The position numbers and the translations under genes were made by a program. From Tanypteryx hageni (lineage: Eukaryota; Arthropoda; Insecta; Odonata; Petaluridae), in contig CM054117.1 in assembly GCA_028673005.1 (NCBI GenBank), positions 53,629,370 to 53,693,369 of the forward strand: a stretch of DNA of 64,000 bases. Direction: 5' to 3'. Under the pieces are notes generated by a model, which searched no databases, had not been told where the DNA came from, and saw only the letters and a list, made by a program, of their open reading frames with translations. Of this stretch, positions 11,923 through 22,700 are shown piece by piece. Every line of letters starts with the position of its first letter. Positions within the stretch are counted from its first letter, which is position 1.

Positions 11923-14150
11923 TTTCCATGCCTCCCACTCCTCTTACCTTTTTGATATGACGTGCCGCGCGTTTAAATACCCACTGTCTGCTATCTCTTT
12001 CTCTCCCTCGACTCATCGCCCGCATTCCTCGACCTAACTTTACGCAGCTTCGCAAACTATCAACCACGCATCTGATCCCCCGTTCCTCTCGAGATCTTCC
12101 TCGGTTTTGTGAATCGGTTCCTCTGAGCCGTTGTTGGTGAATGGGATGCAAGGAAATATAGGTTGCGGCATGACGCCCTGCGCTGGTTTTTAATGTGAAG
12201 CTCGATAAAAATATAGCTAGTTTTCAATTGAAATTTGAATAATATATACTGATCGGGAGAATATTGTGTGTCTTAAGTCTATTTGAATATCAAATTAATT
12301 CTAAAATTCGTGATTGGTTTCGCCCAGATAGTATACACTCTATCATAGGGATAGACTGATGACAGAAATCCAACGGCTCACAGTAACGAAGCATCAGTAT
12401 CTACACAAAATCCAAATGTCCCTATCTCGACAAAAAAACTGAATTAAAGATCAAATACCTCGCCCGTTTATCATTTAAGGAGAATATATTATCCATGCCA
12501 GATATTGAATCACAAAAACCTACGTTTTCTTGCATCAGCTGCTATTTTCCTTACGTACGGACAAATGGATTGTACTCTTTTCGTTCGTAAAACTTGGCAC
12601 GTAAACAAAATAACAGAAATATTTTCTAAAATCAAATCTCTTAATTTCTTTATAGACATACGTATAGCGTGAAAGATATAATGAGCAAATGGTTCATTTT
12701 TTCTATTTTATCATCGATAAAACATGTATGATGAAATAATTGCCCGCTTTACCTAACAAATTGAACAATTTAACGACTTAAACTCTCAATAACTTTGACC
12801 TTTACGCCATTAAAAATATAATCCGTAGAATTAAGCAAAAATGCACTTTCAGAAACAGTAAGCGGAAACATTAAGTGATTGATTAAACTATGCTTTTACT
12901 GTTAAAATACGATTTAAGTTTTACTGCTATAATTATTTGAAATTCGGGAAAAAAACTGCGACAATAAACTCCCATATAAATACGGAGCAATTAATCAACG
13001 CATTAGTTAATTCTGTCGCAAAAACACGAAAGCGCGCAAATCTTTGCAAATTGCCCGAGTCCACCAGTAAAATGAGCTGTGCCCAAATGGGGTCAATATT
13101 TCCGGTTCTCGTGTCAACTGCTATGCATCCATACACATTAAAAAAACAGGTATCTCGGGAGCCATTCCCCGCCGATTCAACAGCTTCCGTGGGAAAATGG
13201 CCACCGAGTTGGAGCATTGATCCAAAACTTTCCAAGGCGCGAAAAAAATTGACCAAAACAAAGTTTAAAGGTTTTCAAGTGACCGCTACACAAGGGATAG
13301 GAGCAAGGTTGTTTTTGCGTGCCATTCGACGCTTACGTTAACCTGGCGCCTATCCTACCCCCACGATCCTCCTCCTCCCTCTTCCAGATGTTACAAATAA
13401 CACACTGCAGAATTTACAAACAAAATTAGATGAAAATATGGTATTTGATTTTTGCAAAAATACCCATTGCCAGTAACAAGGATAAAATTTTAGAGTAAAA
13501 ATTAATTATTAGGTAATGGTTTGACTACTTAGGTAGGTATATGAAATTTAAGAAATGAGTATCCGTTAACTGGCATATAAACGAAAATTTACCTGCGTTA
13601 CTTAAAATAATATAATAAATTATACACCCACAAAAAACATAAATACGAGTGTGTGTGTGTGTATGTATATATATAATAACCGCACTAATGTGTGTTACAG
13701 AAACTATTTGTTACTTCCGTATGAGCTAAAATGCTGAAAAAATTCAGACTGATTATTCATGACACAAACAGAGGGAAAATTGCGAAAACTGGAAGTTTTG
13801 AAGTAAAAGACCCCAAAAAAATATTTTTTATTCGAGACAATCCCATAAGATTAACATTGGAGGATTGTTGCCATAATGTCCGCTTTTAAATCATACGACG
13901 TAAATGACTGTAACACATCTTTAGTTTGCTTTTTAAAATTACTTATATTTGTTCTAGAAATTAGAAACGTGAACCATAGTACGTGCAAAAGAACGCAAAT
14001 TTATTTTTCTACCGTAGATTTTCAAATGTGATTCCAATTGACTCAGAAAATTGTTTTGATGACGAAAATTTTAAGTTCTTCGTGAATAAAATATTTCGTT
14101 GCCAAGAACAACCAGCATTGTTGCCGTACTCATAAAATTATATAGGACCC
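11923..14150. other. AT-rich DNA; unassigned overlapping frames at 12.93-13.34 kb
   Basis: Apart from a (GT)n(TA)n microsatellite at about 13648-13676, little is seen. Two overlapping open frames on opposite strands (12937-13341 plus, 134 codons; 12933-13256 minus, 107 codons) are not low-complexity but match no family I know. Without a promoter, splice signals or conservation evidence I do not call either a gene. Confidence 0.4.
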
Positions 14151-14154
14151 TATT

Positions 14155-14375
14155 GGAAAAACGGAGGAAGACGGGAGTGTAGGGAAAAGAGTGAACGAGA
14201 GAAGGAAGGAGAGAGAGAGAGTAGAGAAAGGGGGAACGGGGGAGGGAGAGAATTAGGGGAAGCGGAATTTGGAAAAGAGGGAGTTTTGGTGGGAGGTAGA
14301 GATATAGAGAAGTAGAGAGGGAGGTAGAGAGAGGGATAGATAGGGAGAGAATGGGAGGAAGGGAGAGAGAAGCCC
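14155..14375. repeat. Purine-rich low-complexity tract
   Basis: About 220 bp of G/A on the plus strand with GAGAGA runs. It is followed by a small palindrome, AGCCCTAAAATAGGGCT (14373-14389), just before the Helitron-like end. Confidence 0.75.
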
Positions 14376-14429
14376 TAAAATAGGGCTACATATAATTTTC
14401 TACCTTAAATATATGCCGAAATGAGGAGA

Positions 14430-14519
14430 TTCAGAGTTGCACACGGGCAGCAGACGAATTCACCACGCGGAGCGAGGCACGGGGTTGACGCGCGTAGCGC
14501 ATAGGGGCGGAGCCCCTAA
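14430..14519 (+). mobile_element. Helitron-type 3' terminus
   Basis: The segment runs through CGGAGCGAGGCACGGGG and CGCGCGTAGCGC to a short GC hairpin (GGGGCGGAGCCCC). It ends CTAA at 14516-14519, followed by a host T. Helitrons end in CTRR just after a GC-rich hairpin and insert between A and T, so the order and final bases fit. The 5' end was not located; the DNA upstream is a purine tract. Most likely a truncated or non-autonomous relic. Confidence 0.6.
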
Positions 14520-15039
14520 TGATGGTACTTATTCCTGATAGATACGGCCATTATATGTAAGATCTTTAGTAATTGCTTTTGCAACCAAAGCTGTTTTAAT
14601 ATCTTCTCAGAGTTTCGATAAACAATCGACATAATTAACATTACATTGTAACTATCTGAAAATTAATTAAAAGAATCCTTAATTAACCTTACTCCATCTA
14701 CTTCACTCAAAATGATCATCAAAGTGACTTAGTCATAGATCAGAGACAAGTTGTTGTGTGAACTCCATCATTCGATTTAAAATAATTAATTTTATTGTGG
14801 TTTGGAGAAGGAAAAAATACTAATGCTCATCTCTGATGACAGACGTCACACAAACACTGAATTGTTAAACAACTGCAGCAGGTTGGATTCAGACTTCAGG
14901 CTTAGTATTTAAAGAGGCATTATAATTGTTGATTCATTATTAAGGCCAAGGAAAAAGTTTCTACATCTCTCACCACCTGCTTCGGTAATTTTCCTTTTCA
15001 AATTAAGACCGCAGGCTTTCCTAATCGCGACGTAGCAGA
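14520..15039. other. AT-rich spacer
   Basis: Nothing gene-like is seen. Confidence 0.4.
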
Positions 15040-15055
15040 GGGGGGGGGGGGGGGG
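15040..15055. repeat. Poly-G run of 16
   Basis: An uninterrupted run of 16 G on the plus strand. Its length should be treated with caution because homopolymers of this size are prone to sequencing error. Confidence 0.9.
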
Positions 15056-15365
15056 AGAAATGACGATCTAGAAAACCGTAGCTCCGCCTTCACTTTTCAT
15101 TCATTCATTCGTCCATTTTTTTAGGGTTAATGTACTCTCCTGGAAGATGGCTTTAGTAATTAAGGGCGTGCGCATGTCGATCGCCGAATTGCTGGTCAGC
15201 ATACGTTTGCAATTTCAAGAGAAAATTTTAAAGCGCAAACGACAACTGTCCTCGAACGTTCTCTATCATATTTGCGTAAACATTATGGAATCGAATCGCG
15301 GAAAAATCAGTTTACAGTTATTATTTTTTCATAGAAAATCGAAAGTTTTACATTCACTGCGATTT

Positions 15366-15455
15366 ACCAGAGAATTATCGAGCTAATATTATGACTGAAA
15401 ACTAGTTCCAGAATAAGCACTTAAGTATTAAAAATTGAGAATTGAAGTACTTCTA
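15366..15455 (+). repeat. Dispersed repeat R1, copy b
   Basis: Begins ACCAGAGAATTATCGAGC and continues through a 'AGAATAAGCACTTAAGTATT' segment to an AAAAATTGA box. The order and wording match the copies at 4705-4782 (minus), 23282-23355 and 34450-34518 (minus). A further related AAGTACTTAATTATTAAAT stretch at about 15497-15515 suggests a second partial unit. Class unknown. Confidence 0.65.
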
Positions 15456-15594
15456 TGAGTTATCTCCTTTTAACTTTTTATGACCATACCTAAAACAAGT
15501 ACTTAATTATTAAATTTTTGATACGTAAATATTTTTCTGGAATTTATCGCGGTAACTGAGGCGGTAATTTATGCATGACATCGAGTGTTTATGG

Positions 15595-15684
15595 CAAAAT
15601 TACAGCTTACGCCTGTCTGCATATCGTCTTAGGATACCTTTATTCCATCAATTTCCATATATGGCAGGATTATCATTTTAAAAG
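15595..15684 (+). mobile_element. Divergent 3' part of the tRNA-Gly-like repeat
   Basis: The segment reads TACAGCTTACGCCTGTCTGC … TATTCCATCAATTTC … ATGGCAGGAT. The words and spacing match the body of the repeat in the 25.5-26.2 kb cluster, including the transition from the body into the TGGCAATCTC-like start of a following unit. No tRNA-like part precedes it. It looks like an old, 5'-truncated copy, and its junction with a second unit start suggests the family is sometimes tandem or dimeric. Confidence 0.65.
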
Positions 15685-15689
15685 AAATT

Positions 15690-16790
15690 TACGAAAGGAT
15701 ATTTTTAGAAATGGCAAAAGAAAACAGACATCCTAGAGAGAAATATGCGGATTTAGGAAGAAAAAATAATATTAGCTGACTTAAAAGAAGGGGATGAGTA
15801 TAAGATGAGGAGAAAGGGACAAATTTTGTTGCGTAGGGCAAACAACTACAGAAATCTATAAACCACAGGATGATGACCGGAAAACGCCAACAAAACACAT
15901 TTAATATGAGTTCTTTCATTTATTTCTGTTTTTTACCATTATATTGTAGTTCTCGATGATTTTAAAAGAGGAAAAGTCGAATTTTGATTGTGTGATACGA
16001 TTTCATGAGAATACAATTTGTCAACGCTTTAATAGTTAAACCATATCTGTCATTCAGTCCGCTTCGACCCTACATAAAATTCCAAGCAAATTTTGTGCCT
16101 ATTAATTTAACTGAAACACCGATACCGAGGGGTTTAATTTTCAATTTACACGAGAATGCGGACAAATTTATCTGGCATGTTTTTTGTAAATAAACGAAAG
16201 CCCAATTGAGTAAATGTAAAAACATACGTAAATTGTAAAATTAAACTGCTACCAAAACAATCAGCCAGTCTTTCGCGCCCCTTAATTCTTCACTCTTTAT
16301 CGCCTAGATATACATTTATTCAATCAAACTGGATTCTCTGCGGTTGGACAAAAGCAAACATTACGAAAATCCTTCAGTGATATTAGCGGCTGTTCGAGGA
16401 GAAACGCAAAAAAATGCAACGAGGAAACAGACGCGGAACATATTGAGTCTCAGTTGCTCAAGAGATTACTCTCACTTACATCTTATCCATGCAATGACAC
16501 TTCCTACTCCTTCTCGTGGGCGTTTGTATATGTGTGTACACGTCCCAAGATGGTTTTCTGAGAGCGGTGAATATCGTAACCATCGCCTCAGACTTCACGT
16601 GGGTTCTTCCGTCTATTTCGTTCTCATCCGCCATTGTTAATGTTTCTCCCATCGGATCGCTAAACATAACTTGACTTCACTATCCAGCAGTTATTGCTGG
16701 CGCTTTTATGAAATAAATCCTCTACATTTCTCAACGCAAATTTTTATGAAACTATATAACACTTCTTAATCCTTCCGGTATTAGATACAA
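15690..16790. other. No feature recognised
   Basis: AT-rich with several short open frames on both strands. None has recognisable similarity. Confidence 0.45.
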
Positions 16791-16794
16791 ATCC

Positions 16795-17400
16795 CGCGGT
16801 TCTTTTTTTAAATCCGCTAATGTAATCGTTTTTGTCCGTCAGTCCGTCTGTCACACTTTCCTGTCCGGTGAACTACTTCTACGCCGTTCAAGTTAGAGGA
16901 ACCAAATTTTGAGGAATTGCTCTTGACCAGAAGTCAGTGGCGGATCTAAGGGGGGAGGGGCACTGGGGCGATCGCCCTCCCCTTAGACGACCCCATTGCC
17001 CTCCACTGGGTGCATTCTTAAATTCATTCCGCGCAACATTCATTGTTTGTCCACCGAAGATTAATTCTGGTTGACAAGGAAAAGATAGATTCTGATGGGG
17101 ATAGGGATTTTCAAAATGTATGGTCGTCGGCAGAGGCGGAATCAAGAAGGGGGAAGGACCATTGGGGCGATCACCTCCCCCCACTGGGAAGTTTCTGGAT
17201 CCGCCCCTGCCCTAAGTTCTCGGGGTTGAAATTTGGAGACTCCAGTGTCAGCCCAAAGGGTGGGCGCCAAAATGGACACTAAATCGCTAAAACTTTTTCT
17301 ACGCCATTCAAGTTAGAGCAACCAAATTTTAAGGATAGTTTCTGCTGATGACAGTCGTGATTTCTATTGATTTTTAGCAGGATTATAAAACCGCTTATTA
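16795..17400 (+). repeat. Interspersed repeat with two internal copies, split by a MITE
   Basis: A tract with TCCGTCAGTCCGTCTGTC (about 16835-16856) leads into CTACGCCGTTCAAGTTAGAG (16879) and an ACCAAATTTTGAGGA segment. The same roughly 50-bp sequence recurs at about 17299 as CTACGCCATTCAAGTTAGAG. The two copies are separated by about 130 bp of original sequence plus the inserted MITE at 16935-17219. Such 'gtctgtctgtccgtc … aagttagagg' arrangements are familiar from interspersed arthropod repeats, but I cannot assign the class from sequence alone. Confidence 0.55.
16935..17219. mobile_element. hAT-like MITE (CAGTGGCGGATC type)
   Basis: The ends CAGTGGCGGATCTAAGG and GGATCCGCCCCTG form an imperfect inverted repeat of about 13 bp. 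The flanks CCAGAAGT and CCCTAAGT match at 6 of 8 positions, consistent with an aged 8-bp duplication. Inside both ends there is a G-run/C-run palindrome around GGGGCGATC. Removing the element restores continuous sequence in the host repeat around it. Confidence 0.8.
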
Positions 17401-18010
17401 ATTATCTATACGGGTCCGTTACTACTGTAAATTTTCGTTTTGTTTACGTTGCTCCAATAAAAAAGTCGCCCTTGATATCTGATTCATCAGTTCTTCCTTT
17501 ACTGGTTCAAATGTTTTATCTTTCATTGCTATACTTTTTGTAGAAGGACAAACTAACATTTATCTCACTCGTAAGTGGCTATATTATCTTTTTTCTCCCT
17601 CAGGTGTATATACGGTAAACTAAAAACTTGAAATTAAAAAATTTCCATTACGTTCGTTTCATGGATTTAGCGCATACTAAACAAACCAATTTGGTCATTC
17701 GATAACCAAAAATAAAAGCAATTTAATTTTAATATTTCGAAATATCTTATGAAATGCAGAGTTTAATGTGCCAAATACGGAAGAGAGATACAGATTCCTC
17801 GCGCTCCGCTGAAGTTTTCTTCGCTCAGATAGTTGCTCCTATCTGGCCAAACGATCGAAGTCTACGCAAATCCAAAGCGTTCATTGTTAGATGGAGTACC
17901 ATTCACTTTTCCTAATACGGCGATAGGCAAATCATTTCTTTTTCTAACCGTTCAGTATCTCATACCTATCATTGGATTCACTTTACGTTTGAACTCAACC
18001 ATTCTTTCGT
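17401..18010. other. AT-rich spacer
   Basis: No recognisable feature. Confidence 0.4.
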
Positions 18011-18014
18011 AATA

Positions 18015-18565
18015 CAGTAAACTCCCGATTTACCGGTTGCCTAGACACCGAGCCTATTCTGGTTAATCGGATATTCCTGTATATTTACACGTACCATAGA
18101 GTAATGTAAACAAATGAAAAAAAATTAAAATAAACACTAAAGTTTAATTTAATGTTATCTTATATAAAGTAAGTTTATAGATCAAGTAGGTAATTATGTT
18201 AACGCTTAATAGAAATAGAAAAAGCAGTGGCGGATTTGGATATATTCCGCCCCCTTTTTTGGCCGTTTTTTTCTAATAAAATCACTCATTTATATGGTTT
18301 GTCTGTCCATCTGCATAATAGTTTAATTCATCAAAACTCTGCGTAACATTAATTTTTTTATTCCCGCCCTGAAATCTCGTTTTTATTGCCGCCGCAAAAT
18401 CTCGCCACCCCTAGGCCCAATTTCAAATCCGCTACTGAGGACATGTAAATTCAGAGAACATGTGAGCACGTAATTCAGCATAAAAATTTGAAGTTATAAG
18501 TTATTAAATATTCCGGTAAATTTATATTCCGGATACTCGATATCCGGTCAATCGGGAGTTCGCTG
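18015..18565. mobile_element. pogo/Tigger-like MITE interrupted by a hAT-like MITE
   Basis: The left end CAGTAAACTCCCGATTTACC and the right end, whose reverse complement is CAGCGAACTCCCGATTGACC, match at about 17 of 20 positions. An initial CAGT with 'AACTCCCGATT' is the style of pogo/Tigger-group Tc1-mariner elements, which duplicate a TA. A TA precedes the left end, and the right flank is TTA. Removing the nested element at 18225-18437 leaves about 338 bp, too short to code for a transposase. Class assignment is from the terminal sequence only. Confidence 0.7.
18225..18437. mobile_element. hAT-like MITE nested in the pogo-like MITE
   Basis: Begins CAGTGGCGGATTTGG and ends TTTCAAATCCGCTACTG. 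The reverse complement of the end, CAGTAGCGGATTTGA, matches the start at 13 of 15 positions. The flanks AGAAAAAG and AGGACATG agree at 5 of 8, so the duplication is decayed. The start resembles the MITE at 16935. Its position inside the pogo-like element shows that it inserted later. Confidence 0.8.
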
Positions 18566-19180
18566 TTATGTAGTCCTTAAATCACTCTCGATCCTGTTTA
18601 TTTTTCATTTGTTTCTGCTGACTTTCATTTTATGCCTCATTTAATCCGGCTACCCTTCGCACATCTTCGAATTGAGATACATCATTTTCAACATGGTTTT
18701 CCCAACCTCTCTTCCTTACCCCACTATCTGTTCATTTTTCATAACTTCCAGCCATTCGCTTCCTCGATCTATCTTTCTCATCCTTTTTTCCTCAAATCGC
18801 TTTTGCTTCCTCATTCGTTTGCCTCCTTTTTCTGCCCCTTCCTGAGCCGACGTCTTTATCCTTTTAGAATTCGACATTCTTGTTCTGGGATCCCTCTGAA
18901 GGTGCCGGCCATTTAGCGGGACGTCACTTTATCACCCACAATCACGTCTTCGTATACCTGATTAGAGCCGTTGTCAATTGGACGCTAATCATGAGGTAGA
19001 GGGGTCCGTGGCGACTCCCTCTTGAGTCTTTTCCGCCTCTCCAGTCGATTATAGACGTCGACTTTAACGAGTGCTGCGATGAAGAATGCTTCACTTAACT
19101 CAAGACACTCGAGGGGACTGCTTGCCGTCAAATGCATTAGATTTAAAAACATAAAAACATGAGGACTTTAAAATTATATC

Positions 19181-19183
<3 letters not shown>
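18566..19183. other. No feature recognised
   Basis: Mixed composition. The 94-codon frame at 18632-18916 is rich in aromatic and serine residues and does not resemble a known family. Confidence 0.4.

Positions 19184-19264
<81 letters not shown>
19184..19264. repeat. (TA)n microsatellite, about 81 bp
   Basis: A perfect TA dinucleotide array of about 40 units. It is self-complementary and could extrude a cruciform. The length is likely polymorphic. Confidence 0.95.
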
Positions 19265-19267
<3 letters not shown>

Positions 19268-19384
19268 CTAATCACCCTGCCAAATTTCAGGTCTGTAGCC
19301 CTTCTAGAAGTAAATCTAAACATTTATAACCTCCTATATTCTATGTAAGAAGCAGCTATTTACAATAGATGTATACGTATAGTA

Positions 19385-19581
19385 TCAGAATATAATAAAA
19401 CCCTTATTCTCTTGGTCACTTGGTCATTCTGTCCGTAACGCTCATTAACTCAGCCGTTTCTTCAGCCAGTTCAACCACATTCGATAGGATTGCTATACTA
19501 GAATTTTATAATAATATGGTCTAATTTGATTTTTACATTGTTTGAGTACAAAGCCCGCTTTAAACGGGCTGATTCATCTAG
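19385..19581 (+). mobile_element. Small non-autonomous Helitron
   Basis: The 5' end is TCAGAATATAATAAAACCC, starting with the TC that Helitrons carry. It is followed by a 'ggtcattctgtccgtaacgctcatt' stretch like many Helitron 5' regions. The 3' end has a perfect 6-bp hairpin AGCCCG…CGGGCT (about 19553-19570), then GATTCAT and CTAG (19578-19581). The flanking bases are A on the left and T on the right, as expected for insertion between A and T with no duplication. At 197 bp it has no coding capacity. Confidence 0.75.
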
Positions 19582-19913
19582 TGTATATATTCATAATAGT
19601 ATAGATACGTAAACTTAAATATCAAAATCAGAAGGTGAAGCAAAAGAGATGAAGGATGGAGATTCCTCCAGTCTGTGATCGATTCTCCACGTGGCCAGCG
19701 ATGAAACGTATCGGGAAAATCTACAGAATTCGTCGACAGGAACGTCATAACCTTTATTTCGGTCGGAATTTTCGGTTGCTTACTCGAGGTGAAAATAGAT
19801 TCTATCTGAGGTTAGGAAAAACATTTCCTCGGACACATCCACGTGCTATTTCGGGCCTTTTTGAAGTTTGAATAACAAGTGTTGCACACACTGAATGATT
19901 TAACAGATTTCAT

Positions 19914-20217
19914 CAGGGGTACCCAAACTCAAAACATGCGTGGGCCGCATGATGGCTCCGTGCCAAAAGCCGTGCGCCGCATTCCACGTTCAGAACATTC
20001 TTCTATTCTCTAACTGCGTAGAGTGTTTTAAATGGTAAAGAAATATAAACCAGAATTACGGAATTATTGATTTAAAGCATCCTTAAACGTCTTGGATCAT
20101 TTAAAAATATTTTTTAAACACATTCGAGTTTGGGCTGCCTCGTGGCATAAAGCATCTTACTTCGCGAGTCGCATAAATGATACACGAGACCTGCGGGTCG
20201 CGTGTTTGAGACTCCTG
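19914..20217. mobile_element. hAT-type MITE, TSD not preserved
   Basis: Begins CAGGGGTACCCAAACTC with a GTGGGCCGCATG subterminal. It ends GCGGGTCGCGTGTTTGAGACTCCTG, whose reverse complement starts CAGGAGTCTCAAAC. 'CAGGGGTnCCCAAACT…GGGCCGC' is a typical hAT terminus. The flanks GATTTCAT and AATTGGAC do not match, so the duplication is lost or a border has eroded. About 304 bp. Confidence 0.7.
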
Positions 20218-20225
20218 AATTGGAC

Positions 20226-21963
20226 GACGACGATGATGATTCAGTTGAGGCAAACTGGCGTGCTGTTGATTTTTATTATTTTTCCTGCGACGGCGGACTC
20301 TTTCCAATCTGCTTCCAATATCGCGAAACGGCGGCACGCCTACAAAAACGCAAGGCGGGTTTGCGTTGAAAAAAAATTAGCGATCGGGAGGTCATGTGTC
20401 AGAGAGATGCCTGGGAACCGACTTACAGGCATATCTCCCGCTTACAAATTAAGATTCTCTCTCCTCCTTCGTTCTGGTCCGTATGTTGAACCCGGATCGG
20501 CACTTCCATGAATGAGATAGGAGGAGGAAAGAGAGAAAGAAACTGTTAAAGAGGATGGGTCGATGGGCGATGAGGCGAAATGGGATCATGCCAAGATAAT
20601 GGGAATAAAGCGGAACACGCCTTCTGCAATGGCCATTCTCCATCCGTCGGGTGAAAGACGAAAGGGCTCCTTCCCGACTCCAATCAGAGATTGTATTCCA
20701 CGTTTTGCCAGAGAGGCAATATGGTCTGAACAACGGCCGTTGAAATCACAGCCGTGAGGATTGTTTCAACAGATGACTAAGATTTGGAACCCTACTCGAC
20801 ATCAGATATGGGTTAATTCGACCGCCAAAAAGGTCGGAAGTGATTGTTGTTTGTCTTTCGTTTTTATTAACATCCGATTCATTTGTTAGTTTTGTCTACA
20901 ACACAAGTGTAATATAGAATTTCTCCGCACTGCTGTTTTGTTTTCACATTGACAAAAAATAAAACGATAGATATTATTCCAAAGAAACAAGTATAAGAAT
21001 GAATAGAAAATTGTTTGTTGTCTATATGAATTTAGTTTTTGATGCTTGAAATGAAATTTCACATCGATAGAATTTTGTGCCCAGAGAATGCCAAAAACCT
21101 CCTTTGTCTTTCCCTCTATTTCTCTTCATCTCCCTGTCGCATTTTCTCTTTCAATATTTACCCTCCTTCGTCATTCCCTTTCTCATTCAATTCCTTTCTC
21201 ATGTTATTCAAATGGAGAAAAGACACGCTCCTGGAATGAAGTTCATAGTCTCAATGCAGACGGAGAACTTTGTATAATTCTGAATAATTTTCGAAAGTTT
21301 AAACCAAAAATAAGGAAAAGTTTTCTTCTACAAGAACATAGTAGGTAGGTTTATTTTCATTGCTGAACAACTTAATTTTTATGATTGCTGCTATAAGTTC
21401 TCTTTATTTTACTAGGCTGCGTGTGAACACATATTGAGAAATGAATAAGATAAATGCCATTAAAAACAATCGACTGAATCCTGCCTCCAAAAAGCAATTT
21501 TAAACGGGTCGCAAACTCAATTGAGAATTATATAGCCCGCTTGTTTTATTGCTATTTGTGGAACAAGGTTTGTCGCTACATTTACTCTCCAAAACCATAC
21601 ACCGCATTAGAGACATGAAAGTGATATCTATATCAACGCCGCAAGCCAGCAGACGGGTGGTGGAAGGGGATGCAATGTACCAGACTTCCTAAAAAAATCT
21701 CAAATTCTGTCATAAATATCCCTTTATGGTATCTCAACGTTCTGGGGAAAAAGATTCTCGATGTCGCCACGTCCTACAGTATACCTCAAGTATTTTATCA
21801 TTGTGGTCGTTCCTTCTACGCAAGTGGGAGTTGCAGCTATTCCGATTACATTTTCTCAGATAAGTTTTCTGATCTATGTCCTTCTCTACAAGATTCAATA
21901 TTGCCTAAATCGGCTCTCCCTTTAATGAATGTGTAATTCTGATAAATGTTGGAGTAAACAAAC
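20226..21963. other. No feature recognised
   Basis: Several short open frames, none recognisable. The composition is mixed between 20.4 and 20.8 kb and AT-rich after that. Confidence 0.4.
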
Positions 21964-22047
21964 CGAAAGGTCACGCAAAACGGGCGAAAGGTCGCGCAAA
22001 CAAGTCGAAAGGTCATGTTAACTAACCGAAAGGGCGCGCAAACACAA
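21964..22047. repeat. 21-bp minisatellite, four units
   Basis: The word CGAAAGG starts at 21964, 21985, 22006 and 22027, exactly 21 bp apart. Units share CGAAAGGTCrCGCAAAC with some divergence. Because the period is a multiple of three, the minus strand reads a seven-residue repeat with TFR at each start inside an 84-codon open frame (21846-22100). That frame has no other recognisable feature, and I regard it as a by-product of the repeat. Confidence 0.9.
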
Positions 22048-22485
22048 AATAAATAAGAAAAGGCTGGGATTTTCCGAAGCGTATGCGATAACACACGCAT
22101 GGCTGCGAATATTTTAAGATAACGTAATTAAAGGCATTTGATAATAAATACCGGTGGAGGTTACGGCGAAGGTTAATATGGTGGAAGGGTTCCTCCCTAA
22201 TTGTACAAATACAATATTAAGAGAATCACTTAGAAATCTAAAATCGTAAATCTGGATATTATCCATCTTTAGGGTTAAGTTGTGACCGAGTGTGTGTATG
22301 ACTGACACCAGGTCCCTGGCGAGGAACAAACTGTAGGTTATTTTAAAAAAAAATTCTCCGTTGTACGTTTCTTTCATTTTTATTATCGTTTCTATAAATG
22401 TTGTGGAAGATATCGTGGTAGGAGGTTAAGGTTAGACGGTATAAATGTTGACGGTCTGTGAATCAAAGAAGAAACAGTTACATGA
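22048..22485. other. AT-rich spacer
   Basis: Nothing recognised. Confidence 0.4.
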
Positions 22486-22700
22486 ATGAATGAGGATATG
22501 TACGCGAGGAAGGAAAAGGAGAGCGGGAGACTGGGATTAATTGGGGATAAGATGGGTTTGGAAGAGGCGGAAGGCGGGATAGAAAATGAGAGAGATATTG
22601 GAGTAAGATATGAGGAAGGAACAAGAAGGGTTAGCACGATGCGTGTTGGAAGAGGGGTGGAAGGGAAGGGGAATGATGGATGCTTATTGGAATAAGATCA
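22486..22700. repeat. Purine-rich low-complexity tract
   Basis: About 215 bp biased to G and A on the plus strand. Complementary open frames are serine/proline-rich on one strand and glycine/glutamate/arginine-rich on the other. Confidence 0.7.

Noticed and set aside
12933..13341. Overlapping open frames of 107 and 134 codons on opposite strands
   Set aside because: Not low-complexity, but no known domain, splice context or start context; kept only as an unassigned note.
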